A DNA stretch of 64,000 nt from Shewanella decolorationis S12. GTDB lineage: Bacteria > Pseudomonadota > Gammaproteobacteria > Enterobacterales > Shewanellaceae. Position 1 is the first letter of the stretch. Each line of letters opens with the position of its first letter. The notes under the pieces were generated by a model. That model did not search any database. It saw only the letters and a program-made list of their open reading frames with translations, and was not told the DNA's origin. Below are positions 36,135 through 44,849 of the stretch, piece after piece. The DNA lies in assembly GCF_000485795.1 (NCBI RefSeq), contig NZ_AXZL01000056.1, positions 1 to 64,000 of the forward strand, in the 5' to 3' direction. A program made the position numbers and the translations under genes.

Positions 36135-36226
36135 CATCTAATTGAGTACTGAAGGTTAAATCTGCTCTCACTTAAAGCTTGTGTGGTTAAACGCTTTAGG
36201 TTTGAAATAGGGTTACAGAGGAACTA

Positions 36227-38974
36227 ATGGCAAGATATTGCGGTAATCAAAATTCTGCTCCGTTGATAAAAGTTGCACAAGATTTTCAAGCCCAATCTTT
36301 AATTGCTGGCAACTCATTGCTGACGAATAAGCCAATCTGGGGGCTGAAAACCATTGATGAACTAGTAAAATATTTCGTTGATAACTTAGATGAAGGTGAA
36401 GGCGATTTTTTTTCTAAACTAGAAACTCAGCTAAAACCTGCCTCGGCAGACGCCAAGATATTATTAGCAGAGATGCTTTGGTTTATGTCCCTATGCCCTA
36501 GCAATGTTGGACCTTCCTCTAAACGCGATACAGTAGAACGTGTTTTTGCCTTTTCTGGCAAAAACCTAGCTGATACTGTTCCTGTAGATGTTCAAAAAGA
36601 ATACCTTTCTGATGAGGTGCTAACCGGAATAGGTAAAACGGGGGCGGCATATAACACTGGCCGTTGGCGTGAGTTAGTTTATTTTATTCGCTTATTAACT
36701 GAATTGTTTAAATTAAGTGCCAGTGAGCGCTCAACCTTACTTGCCAATCACGAGGCATTTTCAACGTGGTTAGAGCTTATCCCTGAAAACAGCCAACGAC
36801 AGTTTCGCCACATGCTCTTGTATCTGTTTTATCCTGATTCGCAAGAGCGTATTTTTGGTGGTAGCCATCGCCAGTCACTACTCACTAAATTTGCCAACAT
36901 CAGCGCTTCACAATTTAAGAAAATGCCTGCTCATGATGTGGACAATCAATTATTAGATATTCGCAGAAAATTTGAGCAAGAATATGGCACTCAAGAACTT
37001 GATTACTATGTTGAGCCGCTTAAATCTCGTTGGGATAGAGAGAATGTTTCAACCACTATTGCTGAGCAAAATGCTGAATATGAGAGTAAGGATAAAACTA
37101 TGGCGTCCAACAATAACAACACTAGTTTAAATCAAATCCTTTATGGTCCTCCTGGTACAGGCAAAACCTACAATACGATTAATCGTGCATTACAAATCGT
37201 AGCTCCGGAGTTCTACCGTTCGAATAAAGATAACAGAGTTGAGCTCAAGACACATTTCGATGATCTAGTTGCTAAGAACCGTATTGGTTTTGTCACCTTC
37301 CACCAGAGCTTTAGTTATGAAGATTTCGTCGAAGGGCTTAGAGCCAATAGTGATGAAGCAGGTCAGGTTAGTTATGATCTTGAGGATGGTATTTTCAAAC
37401 GTATGTGTGCAGCTGCAAATGCTAAACCTATAATGGCTAAATCTCAACGTCGAGTTGATGTTTCTGGACGCAAGGTTTGGAAGATGTCGCTAGGCGATAC
37501 TCTCGGTGATGATGCATATATTTATCAACAATGTATTGAAAATAATTATGTGCTGTTGGGTTACGGTTATAACGTTGATTTTAGTACTTCAAAAGACAGG
37601 AAAGGCGTGATTGATGCCTATAAATTCAACGGTATTGAGATAGAAAAAGAGAGTAACGACTACAGAGTAACATCGGTTCAAAACTTTAAAAATGTAATGT
37701 CTATCGGCGACTTAATCGTTATTTCTGATGGTAATCGAAAATTTAGAGCGATTGCCGAAGTGACTGGTGATTATCAATATGATCCTACGGCCATTGAGGA
37801 TGATAGTTACTCGCAGATGCGTAAAGTTATTTGGCACCGCATATACGAACCTTCTTTACCTGTAGATGAGTTGTTTAATAAGAACTTATCGCAGATGACG
37901 TTGTATCGTTTACGAGAGCCCGTATTAGATGTAGTAAAGCTTCAAGATATGCTTCTTGGTGAACAGACTAAAGATGGAACTTTACCGAGTGTCGCTGTAG
38001 GCACTCAAATTTCATCATATATGGTTGAGTCCATATCTGATGAAATTATCGGTTTGAGAAAGCCAAATGGCGCTTTATTACCTATGCCGAGGATTATTAT
38101 CGATCAACTAGTTTCTTTAGTGAAACTCAATCTAATATCAGTTGATGATATACGTTCAAAGAGAGTGTTTGAGCGTATTATTGATTCGGACATGGAGAAG
38201 TTCATTATAAATGGTTATCCCAATGTCTTGGCTCCCTTAGTCGAATCGATTCATCATTATGGTCTAGATACAAAGGCACTAACCTCTTCCGATAATCGGG
38301 TCTTGATTATCGACGAAATTAATCGCGGCAATATATCAAATATTTTTGGAGAGTTGATAACACTTATCGAGCCAAGTAAGCGTACCGGTGGTTCAGAGTC
38401 ATTGTCGGTTAAATTGCCGTATTCTAAAGAGTCATTCTCCGTCCCTTCTAACCTTTACATTATTGGAACAATGAACACCGCTGATAAGTCCTTAGCTCAA
38501 GTAGATATTGCACTTCGTCGTCGTTTTGAATTTGTTGAGATGATGCCTAAGCATGAGTTGCTTGAAGGAATTGATATTGAAGGGATCAACATCGCTAAGT
38601 TACTCGAAGTCATAAATCAACGTATTGAACTAATTTATGACCGAGAGCATACCATCGGCCACAGTTTCTTTTTACCCTTGAAGTCAGAACCAACCATTGA
38701 ACGCTTAGCACGTATATTTGAGCTAGAAATATTGCCTTTACTTGAGGAATATTTCTTTGAAGATTGGGAGCGGGTGGGGCAAGTGCTTGGTGATCAGTTT
38801 AAGAGCACCAATCCAGAGTTAAAGTTTATAGAAGAAAAGTATACAGATGCTTCAGTATTGAAGCTGATGGGCAGTGACTGGTCACAAGATAGTATTCGGC
38901 CATATAAACGCAATATGGCAGCATTAACTAACCCAGAAGCATACATAGGTATTTATGAATCGCCTCAAGGTTAA
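36227..38974 (+). CDS. mcrB: McrB-type AAA+ GTPase with inserted EVE-like domain
   Basis: A 915-residue motor of a type IV (modified-DNA) restriction system. Residues 1-270 are an unrecognised N-terminal domain, probably the modified-base reader. The AAA+ core starts with LYGPPGTGKTYN (about 305-316). A separate beta-rich domain of about 150 residues (405-560; YVLLGYGYNVDFS, VMSIGDLIVISDGN, FRAIAEVTGDY) interrupts the core and resembles an EVE/PUA-like base-reading domain. Walker B is VLIIDEINRGNI (about 692) and the McrB GTPase signature appears as MNTADKS (about 750). AGAGGA precedes the ATG. It overlaps mcrC by 20 bp. Confidence 0.88.
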   Translation: MARYCGNQNSAPLIKVAQDFQAQSLIAGNSLLTNKPIWGLKTIDELVKYFVDNLDEGEGDFFSKLETQLKPASADAKILLAEMLWFMSLCPSNVGPSSKRDTVERVFAFSGKNLADTVPVDVQKEYLSDEVLTGIGKTGAAYNTGRWRELVYFIRLLTELFKLSASERSTLLANHEAFSTWLELIPENSQRQFRHMLLYLFYPDSQERIFGGSHRQSLLTKFANISASQFKKMPAHDVDNQLLDIRRKFEQEYGTQELDYYVEPLKSRWDRENVSTTIAEQNAEYESKDKTMASNNNNTSLNQILYGPPGTGKTYNTINRALQIVAPEFYRSNKDNRVELKTHFDDLVAKNRIGFVTFHQSFSYEDFVEGLRANSDEAGQVSYDLEDGIFKRMCAAANAKPIMAKSQRRVDVSGRKVWKMSLGDTLGDDAYIYQQCIENNYVLLGYGYNVDFSTSKDRKGVIDAYKFNGIEIEKESNDYRVTSVQNFKNVMSIGDLIVISDGNRKFRAIAEVTGDYQYDPTAIEDDSYSQMRKVIWHRIYEPSLPVDELFNKNLSQMTLYRLREPVLDVVKLQDMLLGEQTKDGTLPSVAVGTQISSYMVESISDEIIGLRKPNGALLPMPRIIIDQLVSLVKLNLISVDDIRSKRVFERIIDSDMEKFIINGYPNVLAPLVESIHHYGLDTKALTSSDNRVLIIDEINRGNISNIFGELITLIEPSKRTGGSESLSVKLPYSKESFSVPSNLYIIGTMNTADKSLAQVDIALRRRFEFVEMMPKHELLEGIDIEGINIAKLLEVINQRIELIYDREHTIGHSFFLPLKSEPTIERLARIFELEILPLLEEYFFEDWERVGQVLGDQFKSTNPELKFIEEKYTDASVLKLMGSDWSQDSIRPYKRNMAALTNPEAYIGIYESPQG

Positions 38975-40241
38975 CGATGTCATCGTTAGGGAGTTTGCTC
39001 TTTTAACTAATGAAGGCAACAACCGAAGCATAGATTGTCACTCAATACCCAAGTCTGCGTTTGAGTGGCTGCTTGCTAATGGGGTGAGTAGTGGTGAAAA
39101 GCAGCGGGAGCTAGTTAAGGTTAAACGCTACGGGAAATCAATCGCATTGCAGGTGGTGAACTTTGTTGGTGTGCTTGAGACGCCATGTAGAACCCGTATT
39201 GAGATTTTACCTAAAACGACTACAAATGAGTGTGAGCCCGAAATGGCTCGCAAAATTTTGCTTAAAATGCTGGCTAGCGTAGATAAACTTAAGTTAGAGG
39301 AGTTTCAACAGTCACATTTACAGTTACTAAAGCAACCTCTCTATGAGGTGTTGATTGCATACTTTCTCAAGTCTGTCGCTAAGCTGGTAAAGCAAGGTAT
39401 AAGAAGTGAGTACCAGCGCGTAGAAAGCGAGTCCTCATTTCTAAAAGGCCAGTTACTGGTAGCTAAACAACTAAGACAGCGACCTGGTCGTCAGCATTAC
39501 TTTCAAGTTTCTCACGATGTGTATCACGCTAATCGGGCAGAAAACCGCTTATTGCATTCATCATTAAAGCAAGTGTTTAAGTGGGCTAGAACGAGTGCTA
39601 ACCAGCGTCTAGCAAGGGAATTATTATTCATATTTAGTGACACTGAAGAGTCTGCAGATTTTGCTCATGACTTTAGGCTTTGGACAGATAACAGAAGCCT
39701 TGCTCATTATCGACCGCTTAAACCATGGTGCGAGCTTATTTTGAGCTATCAATCACCAGTTGCGATGGTTGGAAATCATGGTGGGTTATCTTTCTTATTT
39801 CCGATGGAAAAACTATTTGAGCGCTATGTAGCTAAGCAACTATCTGCGCAACTGCCACCAGCATTAAAATTGAAGGAACAGGTCTCGAGTAAAAGTCTAA
39901 CCCATCACAATGGCCAGGACTGGTTTAGGCTAAAACCGGATATAGTGGTTTATGATAAATCGCGTGTGGTCACAGTGATGGATATCAAGTGGAAGTTGCT
40001 TGATGCTTCACTTGACACCACAAAGGATAAATACAACTTGAGTCAGTCAGATTTGTACCAGTTGTTTACTTATGGTGAGAAATACCTAGAAGGTCATGGT
40101 GAGTTATATCTGATTTACCCTAAGCATGCTAGTTTTACTGAGCCTTTAGGGCACTTTGAGTTCAAACCAGGTTTGATACTACATGTTGTGCCTTATGATC
40201 TTGAATCTGATGAAGGCCTTACTAATCTAGAGGTTTCGTAA
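38955..40241 (+). CDS. mcrC: McrC-type nuclease subunit
   Basis: A 428-residue partner of McrB with an N-terminal beta domain that contacts the McrB hexamer and a C-terminal PD-(D/E)xK nuclease: LKPDIVVYD, then VMDIKWK (about 326-346). McrBC cuts DNA with modified cytosine using GTP. It starts inside the end of mcrB, so it is translationally coupled. Last gene of the defence run. Confidence 0.92.
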   Translation: MNRLKVNDVIVREFALLTNEGNNRSIDCHSIPKSAFEWLLANGVSSGEKQRELVKVKRYGKSIALQVVNFVGVLETPCRTRIEILPKTTTNECEPEMARKILLKMLASVDKLKLEEFQQSHLQLLKQPLYEVLIAYFLKSVAKLVKQGIRSEYQRVESESSFLKGQLLVAKQLRQRPGRQHYFQVSHDVYHANRAENRLLHSSLKQVFKWARTSANQRLARELLFIFSDTEESADFAHDFRLWTDNRSLAHYRPLKPWCELILSYQSPVAMVGNHGGLSFLFPMEKLFERYVAKQLSAQLPPALKLKEQVSSKSLTHHNGQDWFRLKPDIVVYDKSRVVTVMDIKWKLLDASLDTTKDKYNLSQSDLYQLFTYGEKYLEGHGELYLIYPKHASFTEPLGHFEFKPGLILHVVPYDLESDEGLTNLEVS

Positions 40242-40355
40242 TAGCTAAAGTTAAGACGGTATTAGTTAAGTTTGCGTATTACTTAATCGCTTTAATTGTC
40301 ATTTTTAATCAGTTTGCTATCTCTATACTATCTAATATTGCACAATTCCAGTTAG

Positions 40356-40381
40356 AAGGCTTAGGTTTATATCTAAGCCTT
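40356..40381. terminator. candidate terminator after mcrC
   Basis: AAGGCTTAG and CTAAGCCTT form a perfect 9-bp stem with an 8-nt loop, followed by TTAGTACTTTTATT on the plus strand. It is placed to end the defence operon; the U-tract is imperfect. Confidence 0.5.
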
Positions 40382-40398
40382 TTAGTACTTTTATTCTA

Positions 40399-40848
40399 TT
40401 ACATGCTGTTATAACGTTCGGATAACTGAAAAATGTTTTCAGATAGAGAAAAAGAAATTAATTGGTGTTTTATAACCTCAACAGAAAAGCTGCCATCTCC
40501 TCTTAAGTGAGAGATTGTATTGTCTAAAATATCAGCAGCCATTCCATTTTTGACTTCAAGTTCGTTGGCTAGTTCTGTTAATTCATCTATTAATTGTTCA
40601 AACAACTCTTCATCGATGTACAAAGATGGCTTTTGAGAATCAGGTAAACTGCAGGAAAGTAATTTCTGTCTAATCGTTTTCGAAGACAATTGACGGGATT
40701 TATTTATATAACTGATGATATCAAATAGAAATGAAGCTGCTTGAGGATGCTCTGATCTCAGCTCAACGGCAACATCAAATAGTTCGATGCTGTTAACTTC
40801 AAGCAACTTACACATTTCTTGGTTATTTATTGCGATGCTACATTCCAT
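40399..40848 (-). CDS. unknown island protein (149 residues)
   Basis: An acidic, helical, soluble protein that I do not recognise. I chose the ATG at 40848 (MECSIAINNQEM; AGAGAAAA upstream) over a TTG 18 codons earlier. It lies between mcrC (convergent) and the terminase-like operon on the same strand, 175 bp downstream of the terminase-like gene. It may belong to the mobile-element module. Confidence 0.6.
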   Translation of the reverse strand: MECSIAINNQEMCKLLEVNSIELFDVAVELRSEHPQAASFLFDIISYINKSRQLSSKTIRQKLLSCSLPDSQKPSLYIDEELFEQLIDELTELANELEVKNGMAADILDNTISHLRGDGSFSVEVIKHQLISFSLSENIFQLSERYNSM

Positions 40849-40982
40849 AATGTTTTCTCTTGTTAAATTGGTAGATTGATTTCTGGGAGCGAATTGTTCC
40901 AATACTCAGTTCAATAATTGTTACTTGTTTATCAGACCTAGTAAAAACCTCTTAAACTTGTTTAATTTATTTTTTTTTGCCA

Positions 40983-40992
40983 CGCGCGCGCG
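40983..40992. repeat. (CG)5 alternating tract next to the terminase-like gene
   Basis: Ten bases of strict CG alternation within CACGCGCGCGCGGTG, next to a small hairpin (GGTG TTT CACC), in AT-rich DNA 32 bp after the terminase-like stop. It may be a Z-DNA-prone or packaging-related element; function unknown. Confidence 0.6.
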
Positions 40993-41023
40993 GTGTTTCA
41001 CCACGTTCAGTTTTTAAAATACG

Positions 41024-42511
41024 CTAACATATCCACTGGCTAAATGCTTTCTCTCGCTCGGTCTCTGCTTCTGCCACTTTTGAAGTAGCTGGTTCCGGAT
41101 TGGCCAAAAACATGAAGCAGTATGTATCTGACCTATCAGGGGATTTAATATTGTGCTTTTCTCGCATTTCCTTTTTGGCGCATACAACCCATTGCCCTAG
41201 CTCGTTGAGGTGAACAGGTAAGCGGGATATCTGGCTTTTAGTTAGCTCAGAGCTATCAATCTTCATACGGCCGGTCTTTATCGCATCGCGCATCATGATG
41301 TGACTATAAGCTCGCTGATTGACGAAACGGCTTTTTGCTTCATTGTTAAAAACAGGCTTCCCCCAGCGGATTTCTTGAACGTTTAAACCGAGCTCTACGG
41401 CAATTTTAACAGTTGAGAAGCCAACTCCGTCACCATCAATTAATACACTGACATTTTGGCTCTCATAGGGCTCTAAGTGCCTTTTTATTTCGTAGGCAAA
41501 GTCTATAGGATCTATGTCAGCACGCATTTCAATAATACTATGCGAGACCACCTGCCGAGTATTTGGTGAGTCTAGAGACACTTTGCATATGTTGATAACA
41601 GATTTGTCCCTGCCGTTACCTACGTCACATGCAGCCACCCATCCCCAATTACCATCGACAAGTAAAGGGTGGTTTCTTGAGGAACGTTCACAATCAGTCC
41701 TGCTAAGTAGGTAGCCGTCCATATTATCTGGAAACTGACCTAGTACTTTAACTTGATATTCAGGTGAGTCTTCGCCTCCATAAGAAATCAGTTTCTCACC
41801 GATAAACTCGGGTGTTACAAGAGGTGATTCCTCAGAATTTAAAGTAATAGCTGTCCAGATACCGCTAGGGTTGTCGATTGTTTTAGCTAACCTATGGTGG
41901 GTATCGTAAAAAAATCCTGCTGTACGTGTAGGTTGGCTTAATAAGCACATATTGTTATTTGCTTCTGTTAATGCGGAGCTTAACACGTTGAGAGCTTTGT
42001 CCGATAAACCACTCGCCTCATCGACGACCACTAGATAAGTATGACAATGCTCACCAGCTAAAGCCTCTTCATTACCTTGACGAGCTGATTTAGCAATACA
42101 ACTCCATATTCCCTTGTAACCAATGGCGTAAAACTCTCGTTCATTCAGTTCAAAGTAGTTTTCTATCCATGGCAAGTTTCGACAGAGTGTTTTGAAGTTG
42201 ATTTTAAGGTACTTCCATATGACATTACGCACTTGAGCTGCGTTGTTGGCAACCACTACAACTCTGCTTTCAGGATTAAGGATTATAAATGCTAGGATAA
42301 TAATGCTCGTCATATCACTCTTGCCAGTACCATGCCCGCTTGATACAGATACCCTTGCACCTTGTACTTGAATGGCCGAGATAATTTGTCTTTGTTGCCA
42401 AGTTGGGCTTTTTCCTGCTAATACAGAAGCAAAGCCTACCCAGTCGTCTTGGAACATGGCTAAGAGCTCTATGTAGTGAGCATCGGACAATATAGTTTTT
42501 GGCTTTTTCAA
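41024..42511 (-). CDS. terminase large-subunit-like ATPase/nuclease
   Basis: A 495-residue protein with the TerL layout. The ATPase has Walker A VSSGHGTGKSD (about 56-66), Walker B YLVVVDEAS (about 159-167), and a coupling motif near LLSQPT (190). The C-terminal RNase-H-like nuclease has Asp in ACDVGNG (296), LIDGDGVG (359-361) and SPDRSDTY (near 467). Phage terminases pump DNA into capsids, but no portal or capsid gene is in this island. The TTG start overlaps the upstream gene (TTGA). Alternatives: a packaging protein of a satellite, or a TerL domain reused for defence. Confidence 0.78.
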   Translation of the reverse strand: MKKPKTILSDAHYIELLAMFQDDWVGFASVLAGKSPTWQQRQIISAIQVQGARVSVSSGHGTGKSDMTSIIILAFIILNPESRVVVVANNAAQVRNVIWKYLKINFKTLCRNLPWIENYFELNEREFYAIGYKGIWSCIAKSARQGNEEALAGEHCHTYLVVVDEASGLSDKALNVLSSALTEANNNMCLLSQPTRTAGFFYDTHHRLAKTIDNPSGIWTAITLNSEESPLVTPEFIGEKLISYGGEDSPEYQVKVLGQFPDNMDGYLLSRTDCERSSRNHPLLVDGNWGWVAACDVGNGRDKSVINICKVSLDSPNTRQVVSHSIIEMRADIDPIDFAYEIKRHLEPYESQNVSVLIDGDGVGFSTVKIAVELGLNVQEIRWGKPVFNNEAKSRFVNQRAYSHIMMRDAIKTGRMKIDSSELTKSQISRLPVHLNELGQWVVCAKKEMREKHNIKSPDRSDTYCFMFLANPEPATSKVAEAETEREKAFSQWIC

Positions 42512-43209
42512 TTGTTATTCTCGACATGTTCAGAGTTAGCAAAAAGCTGCTGATTGATTCTTTGTTTCTCTATCGATACCGATTGCTCGCGTTGCTTTAT
42601 CTGCTCTTTTTCTATGGCAATAGAGGCTTTGTAGTCTTCGAGTTTTGCAAGTATGTCCTCACGACTTAGGTTGTCATGTTCGGCATTAATTTGTTGCATG
42701 GCTAGCTCTTTGGAAAGCATCTGCTGAACGTAATCAGGCAATTGACCTAGCTGGTGGATCTCAAATTGAAATGCCACATCGCTTGGAGAGCAATTACCTA
42801 TGTAAAGCTGTTTGAGCCAACGTGTTCGAGATCTATTAGTCTTTTCATGATCTGGTAAAGGCTTTGTTAATTTTGATTCCAGCAGCTTTTGAATTTGTGG
42901 AATGATTTTTACGCTTCTATCGACGCAAGATAGCCCGACGTTAAGAGCAGTAGTCTCTTCCCCTTCTGCAATTAAGCTATTGATAACTCTCTTGCCTATT
43001 GTGGTGATATTGCAGAGTTGGCCTTTTAAAATACCTAACTCAAACCCAAGATCATTATCAAGAAGTGCATCAACAATCGAGGGTGGAATTTCAACTGAAT
43101 ATCCACCATGGATCATTGCTGCTTTATTGTTCTCGATGAACTTAGATCGTCTTGTTGCAGGATCTAGAATGTAATTTTTATCATGAGCTGCGGTTCGGAT
43201 TTTTTTCAT
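42508..43209 (-). CDS. unknown coiled-coil protein, possible small-terminase role
   Basis: A 233-residue protein with a helical N-terminal half and a long coiled coil at the end (about 180-225; LAKLEDYKASIAIEKEQIKQ). It is placed directly before the TerL-like gene and overlaps both neighbours by 4 bp, the usual position of a small terminase subunit. No clear homology is visible to me. A very strong GGAGGAGG site precedes the ATG. Confidence 0.65.
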   Translation of the reverse strand: MKKIRTAAHDKNYILDPATRRSKFIENNKAAMIHGGYSVEIPPSIVDALLDNDLGFELGILKGQLCNITTIGKRVINSLIAEGEETTALNVGLSCVDRSVKIIPQIQKLLESKLTKPLPDHEKTNRSRTRWLKQLYIGNCSPSDVAFQFEIHQLGQLPDYVQQMLSKELAMQQINAEHDNLSREDILAKLEDYKASIAIEKEQIKQREQSVSIEKQRINQQLFANSEHVENNN

Positions 43210-44102
43210 ACCTCCTCCGAAAAGTTAATAATGTCAGTCATAAAACCCGATTCAAGATCAAGCAGATGATTTAAGCCGCTTGTTCTGGAAAAAATACACT
43301 CTTTGAGTTGCTGGGTTAGAGTTGAAGTAAGAAACCAGCCATATTTTGAAGACTTTTTTGCTATAGAATTGGGATTAGTTTTTCGGGCCATCTTAAATAC
43401 CTGTTTACGCCTGTTCTTCTCGAAGGTAATGCTTGGGTCCACCAGCATTAAATCTGTTTCAGGTTCAAAGTTTTTGATGGGTGTTAACTTGTTCTTTAAA
43501 AAGCCCTGGGCTCTGCCGTTGAGCTCTTTTGTGTGCTCTTTTGCTAAATAACTCGAACGATATATCGCCTCTTTTAGTGATGACTTATCCCCTCTTAATA
43601 CAATGCAGAAAGGGTTATCAACGAATGAGACCGTTCCCTTCGAATGCTGTTCCCACATAGATTTAGCTAGCGATAGTAACTTTTCAGAGTGATTAATCTT
43701 ATGACCACTCAACATAAGTTCTACATGATAGTGTTCAACCTCAGAGGTGTTCTGCTCTCTGGCACAGTGGTACAAGACCTTGCAGTCGTAATGCTTAGTT
43801 AGCAAGTGTGTTAGCTTTTTTAGATATTGATTAATAAGTTGGTTATCAGCTGAGCATTGACCAGGATGCAGATCTATACGACACACTAGAACTCGACTGT
43901 AAAAGCTAAGCATTACTTCGTAATCAGAAATGATGGCATTGACGATACTTTTCTTGAATCCTTTAAGTTTGGGTTTATAAACATGATATGCATGATTTTT
44001 GTATGCAAATAAAAGTGAGTTATGTTCATTGATACAAAAAGCTTGTTTAAGCCGCTTTACTTTAGGTTTTTTGGATAAACGTTGATAGATTTTATTGGTC
44101 AT
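43206..44102 (-). CDS. YagK/YfjJ (inovirus Gp2-like) family protein
   Basis: About 298 residues from ATG 44102 (a GTG 22 codons upstream at 44168 is an alternative). The central part matches the YagK/YfjJ family of satellites and islands: LVCRIDLHPGQ, then HYDCKVLYHCAREQ and EVEHYHVELMLSGH, a His-rich pattern like that of HUH-type rolling-circle initiators. It probably starts replication of the excised element. It leads a tightly overlapping three-gene operon with the unknown and TerL-like genes. Confidence 0.75.
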   Translation of the reverse strand: MTNKIYQRLSKKPKVKRLKQAFCINEHNSLLFAYKNHAYHVYKPKLKGFKKSIVNAIISDYEVMLSFYSRVLVCRIDLHPGQCSADNQLINQYLKKLTHLLTKHYDCKVLYHCAREQNTSEVEHYHVELMLSGHKINHSEKLLSLAKSMWEQHSKGTVSFVDNPFCIVLRGDKSSLKEAIYRSSYLAKEHTKELNGRAQGFLKNKLTPIKNFEPETDLMLVDPSITFEKNRRKQVFKMARKTNPNSIAKKSSKYGWFLTSTLTQQLKECIFSRTSGLNHLLDLESGFMTDIINFSEEV

Positions 44103-44275
44103 TGTAACGGTCTTTTGTTTGACTTTTAGTTCGTAAGGCGGCGATATATTCTTTAATATCCGCCTCACTTAGCTACTTTTCCTGGCACTAGTTACACTGT
44201 TCGTCTGAGGTTGAAGGCTTTTCAGGGTGTTATTCTCTGTATTGTTATTGCTTCAAAGTGTGTCAGCCGCATTGA

Positions 44276-44299
44276 TAAAAAAGCAGGTCCAAACCTGCT
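44276..44299 (-). terminator. terminator of the AlpA pair
   Basis: On the minus strand, AGCAGGT TTGG ACCTGCT (44299-44282) is followed by six T. It is 8 bp past the second AlpA stop and separates this pair from the YagK operon. Confidence 0.85.
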
Positions 44300-44306
44300 A
44301 TTTCAT

Positions 44307-44516
44307 TCATCTGTGTGATAGCCATTCATGAAGATCTTTAAAGCACCAGCATGAACGTCCATTTTGGATTAAGGTAGGTTGTGGGAATTGCCCGGACTTA
44401 ATTCTTCGTCCTAAAGTTGACCGACTGATGCCGAGCAACCGCTGGATTTCAGGTTTTTTGACTATTCGATACTCATCAATGAATAGCGCTAAGTGATCGT
44501 CGTTTGGGTTTTGCAT
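44307..44516 (-). CDS. AlpA-family regulator, second of two
   Basis: A 69-residue MerR-like small DNA-binding protein: KPEIQRLLGISRSTLGRRIKSGQFPQP and a WCFKDLHEWL wing typical of AlpA/Prophage CP4-57 regulators. The ATG at 44516 overlaps the stop of the first AlpA gene (TGATG) and has GGAAAG upstream. AlpA proteins activate integrase or act as excision factors in P4-like elements. Confidence 0.85.
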   Translation of the reverse strand: MQNPNDDHLALFIDEYRIVKKPEIQRLLGISRSTLGRRIKSGQFPQPTLIQNGRSCWCFKDLHEWLSHR

Positions 44517-44740
44517 CAACACTTTCCTCCGCCATTGACCGTTTGACGAGAGGCGACCCACTCAGTTAGCTCTGATAAGAGCCAGCCTACAGAAGTACTC
44601 TGTGGATAGAGCTGCCTGCGTTTGGGGAAAAGACCTCTGCGCTCAAGTGACCATGCAGTGGTACGTGAAATTGAGGTGATTGATTTACGTTCCGCTTCAC
44701 GAACGATACGGTCTGTAGATGGTTTATTTAATGAGTTCAT
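44516..44740 (-). CDS. AlpA-family regulator, first of two
   Basis: A 74-residue AlpA-like protein (AERKSITSISRTTAWSLERRGLFPKRRQL and WLLSELTEWVASR). The ATG at 44740 has GGGAG upstream; a GTG two codons before is possible. It is divergent in sequence from the second AlpA, so not a recent duplicate. Likely one controls excision and the other gene expression; this is inference. Confidence 0.82.
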   Translation of the reverse strand: MNSLNKPSTDRIVREAERKSITSISRTTAWSLERRGLFPKRRQLYPQSTSVGWLLSELTEWVASRQTVNGGGKC

Positions 44741-44849
44741 GCTCACTCCCGTTCAATGTTGTTCGGGAGTGATTATGGCTAATGATGTATTCTTAAAAAG
44801 TGCTTCTACATAGTTGAGGGGGGTATTTCTTTTTGTAAGATATTGATAT

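Noticed and set aside
40241-40414. Hydrophobic 57-codon frame after mcrC
   Set aside because: It has no ATG, GTG or TTG start near its beginning and overlaps a probable terminator hairpin and the convergent gene end. AT-rich DNA makes hydrophobic frames by chance.
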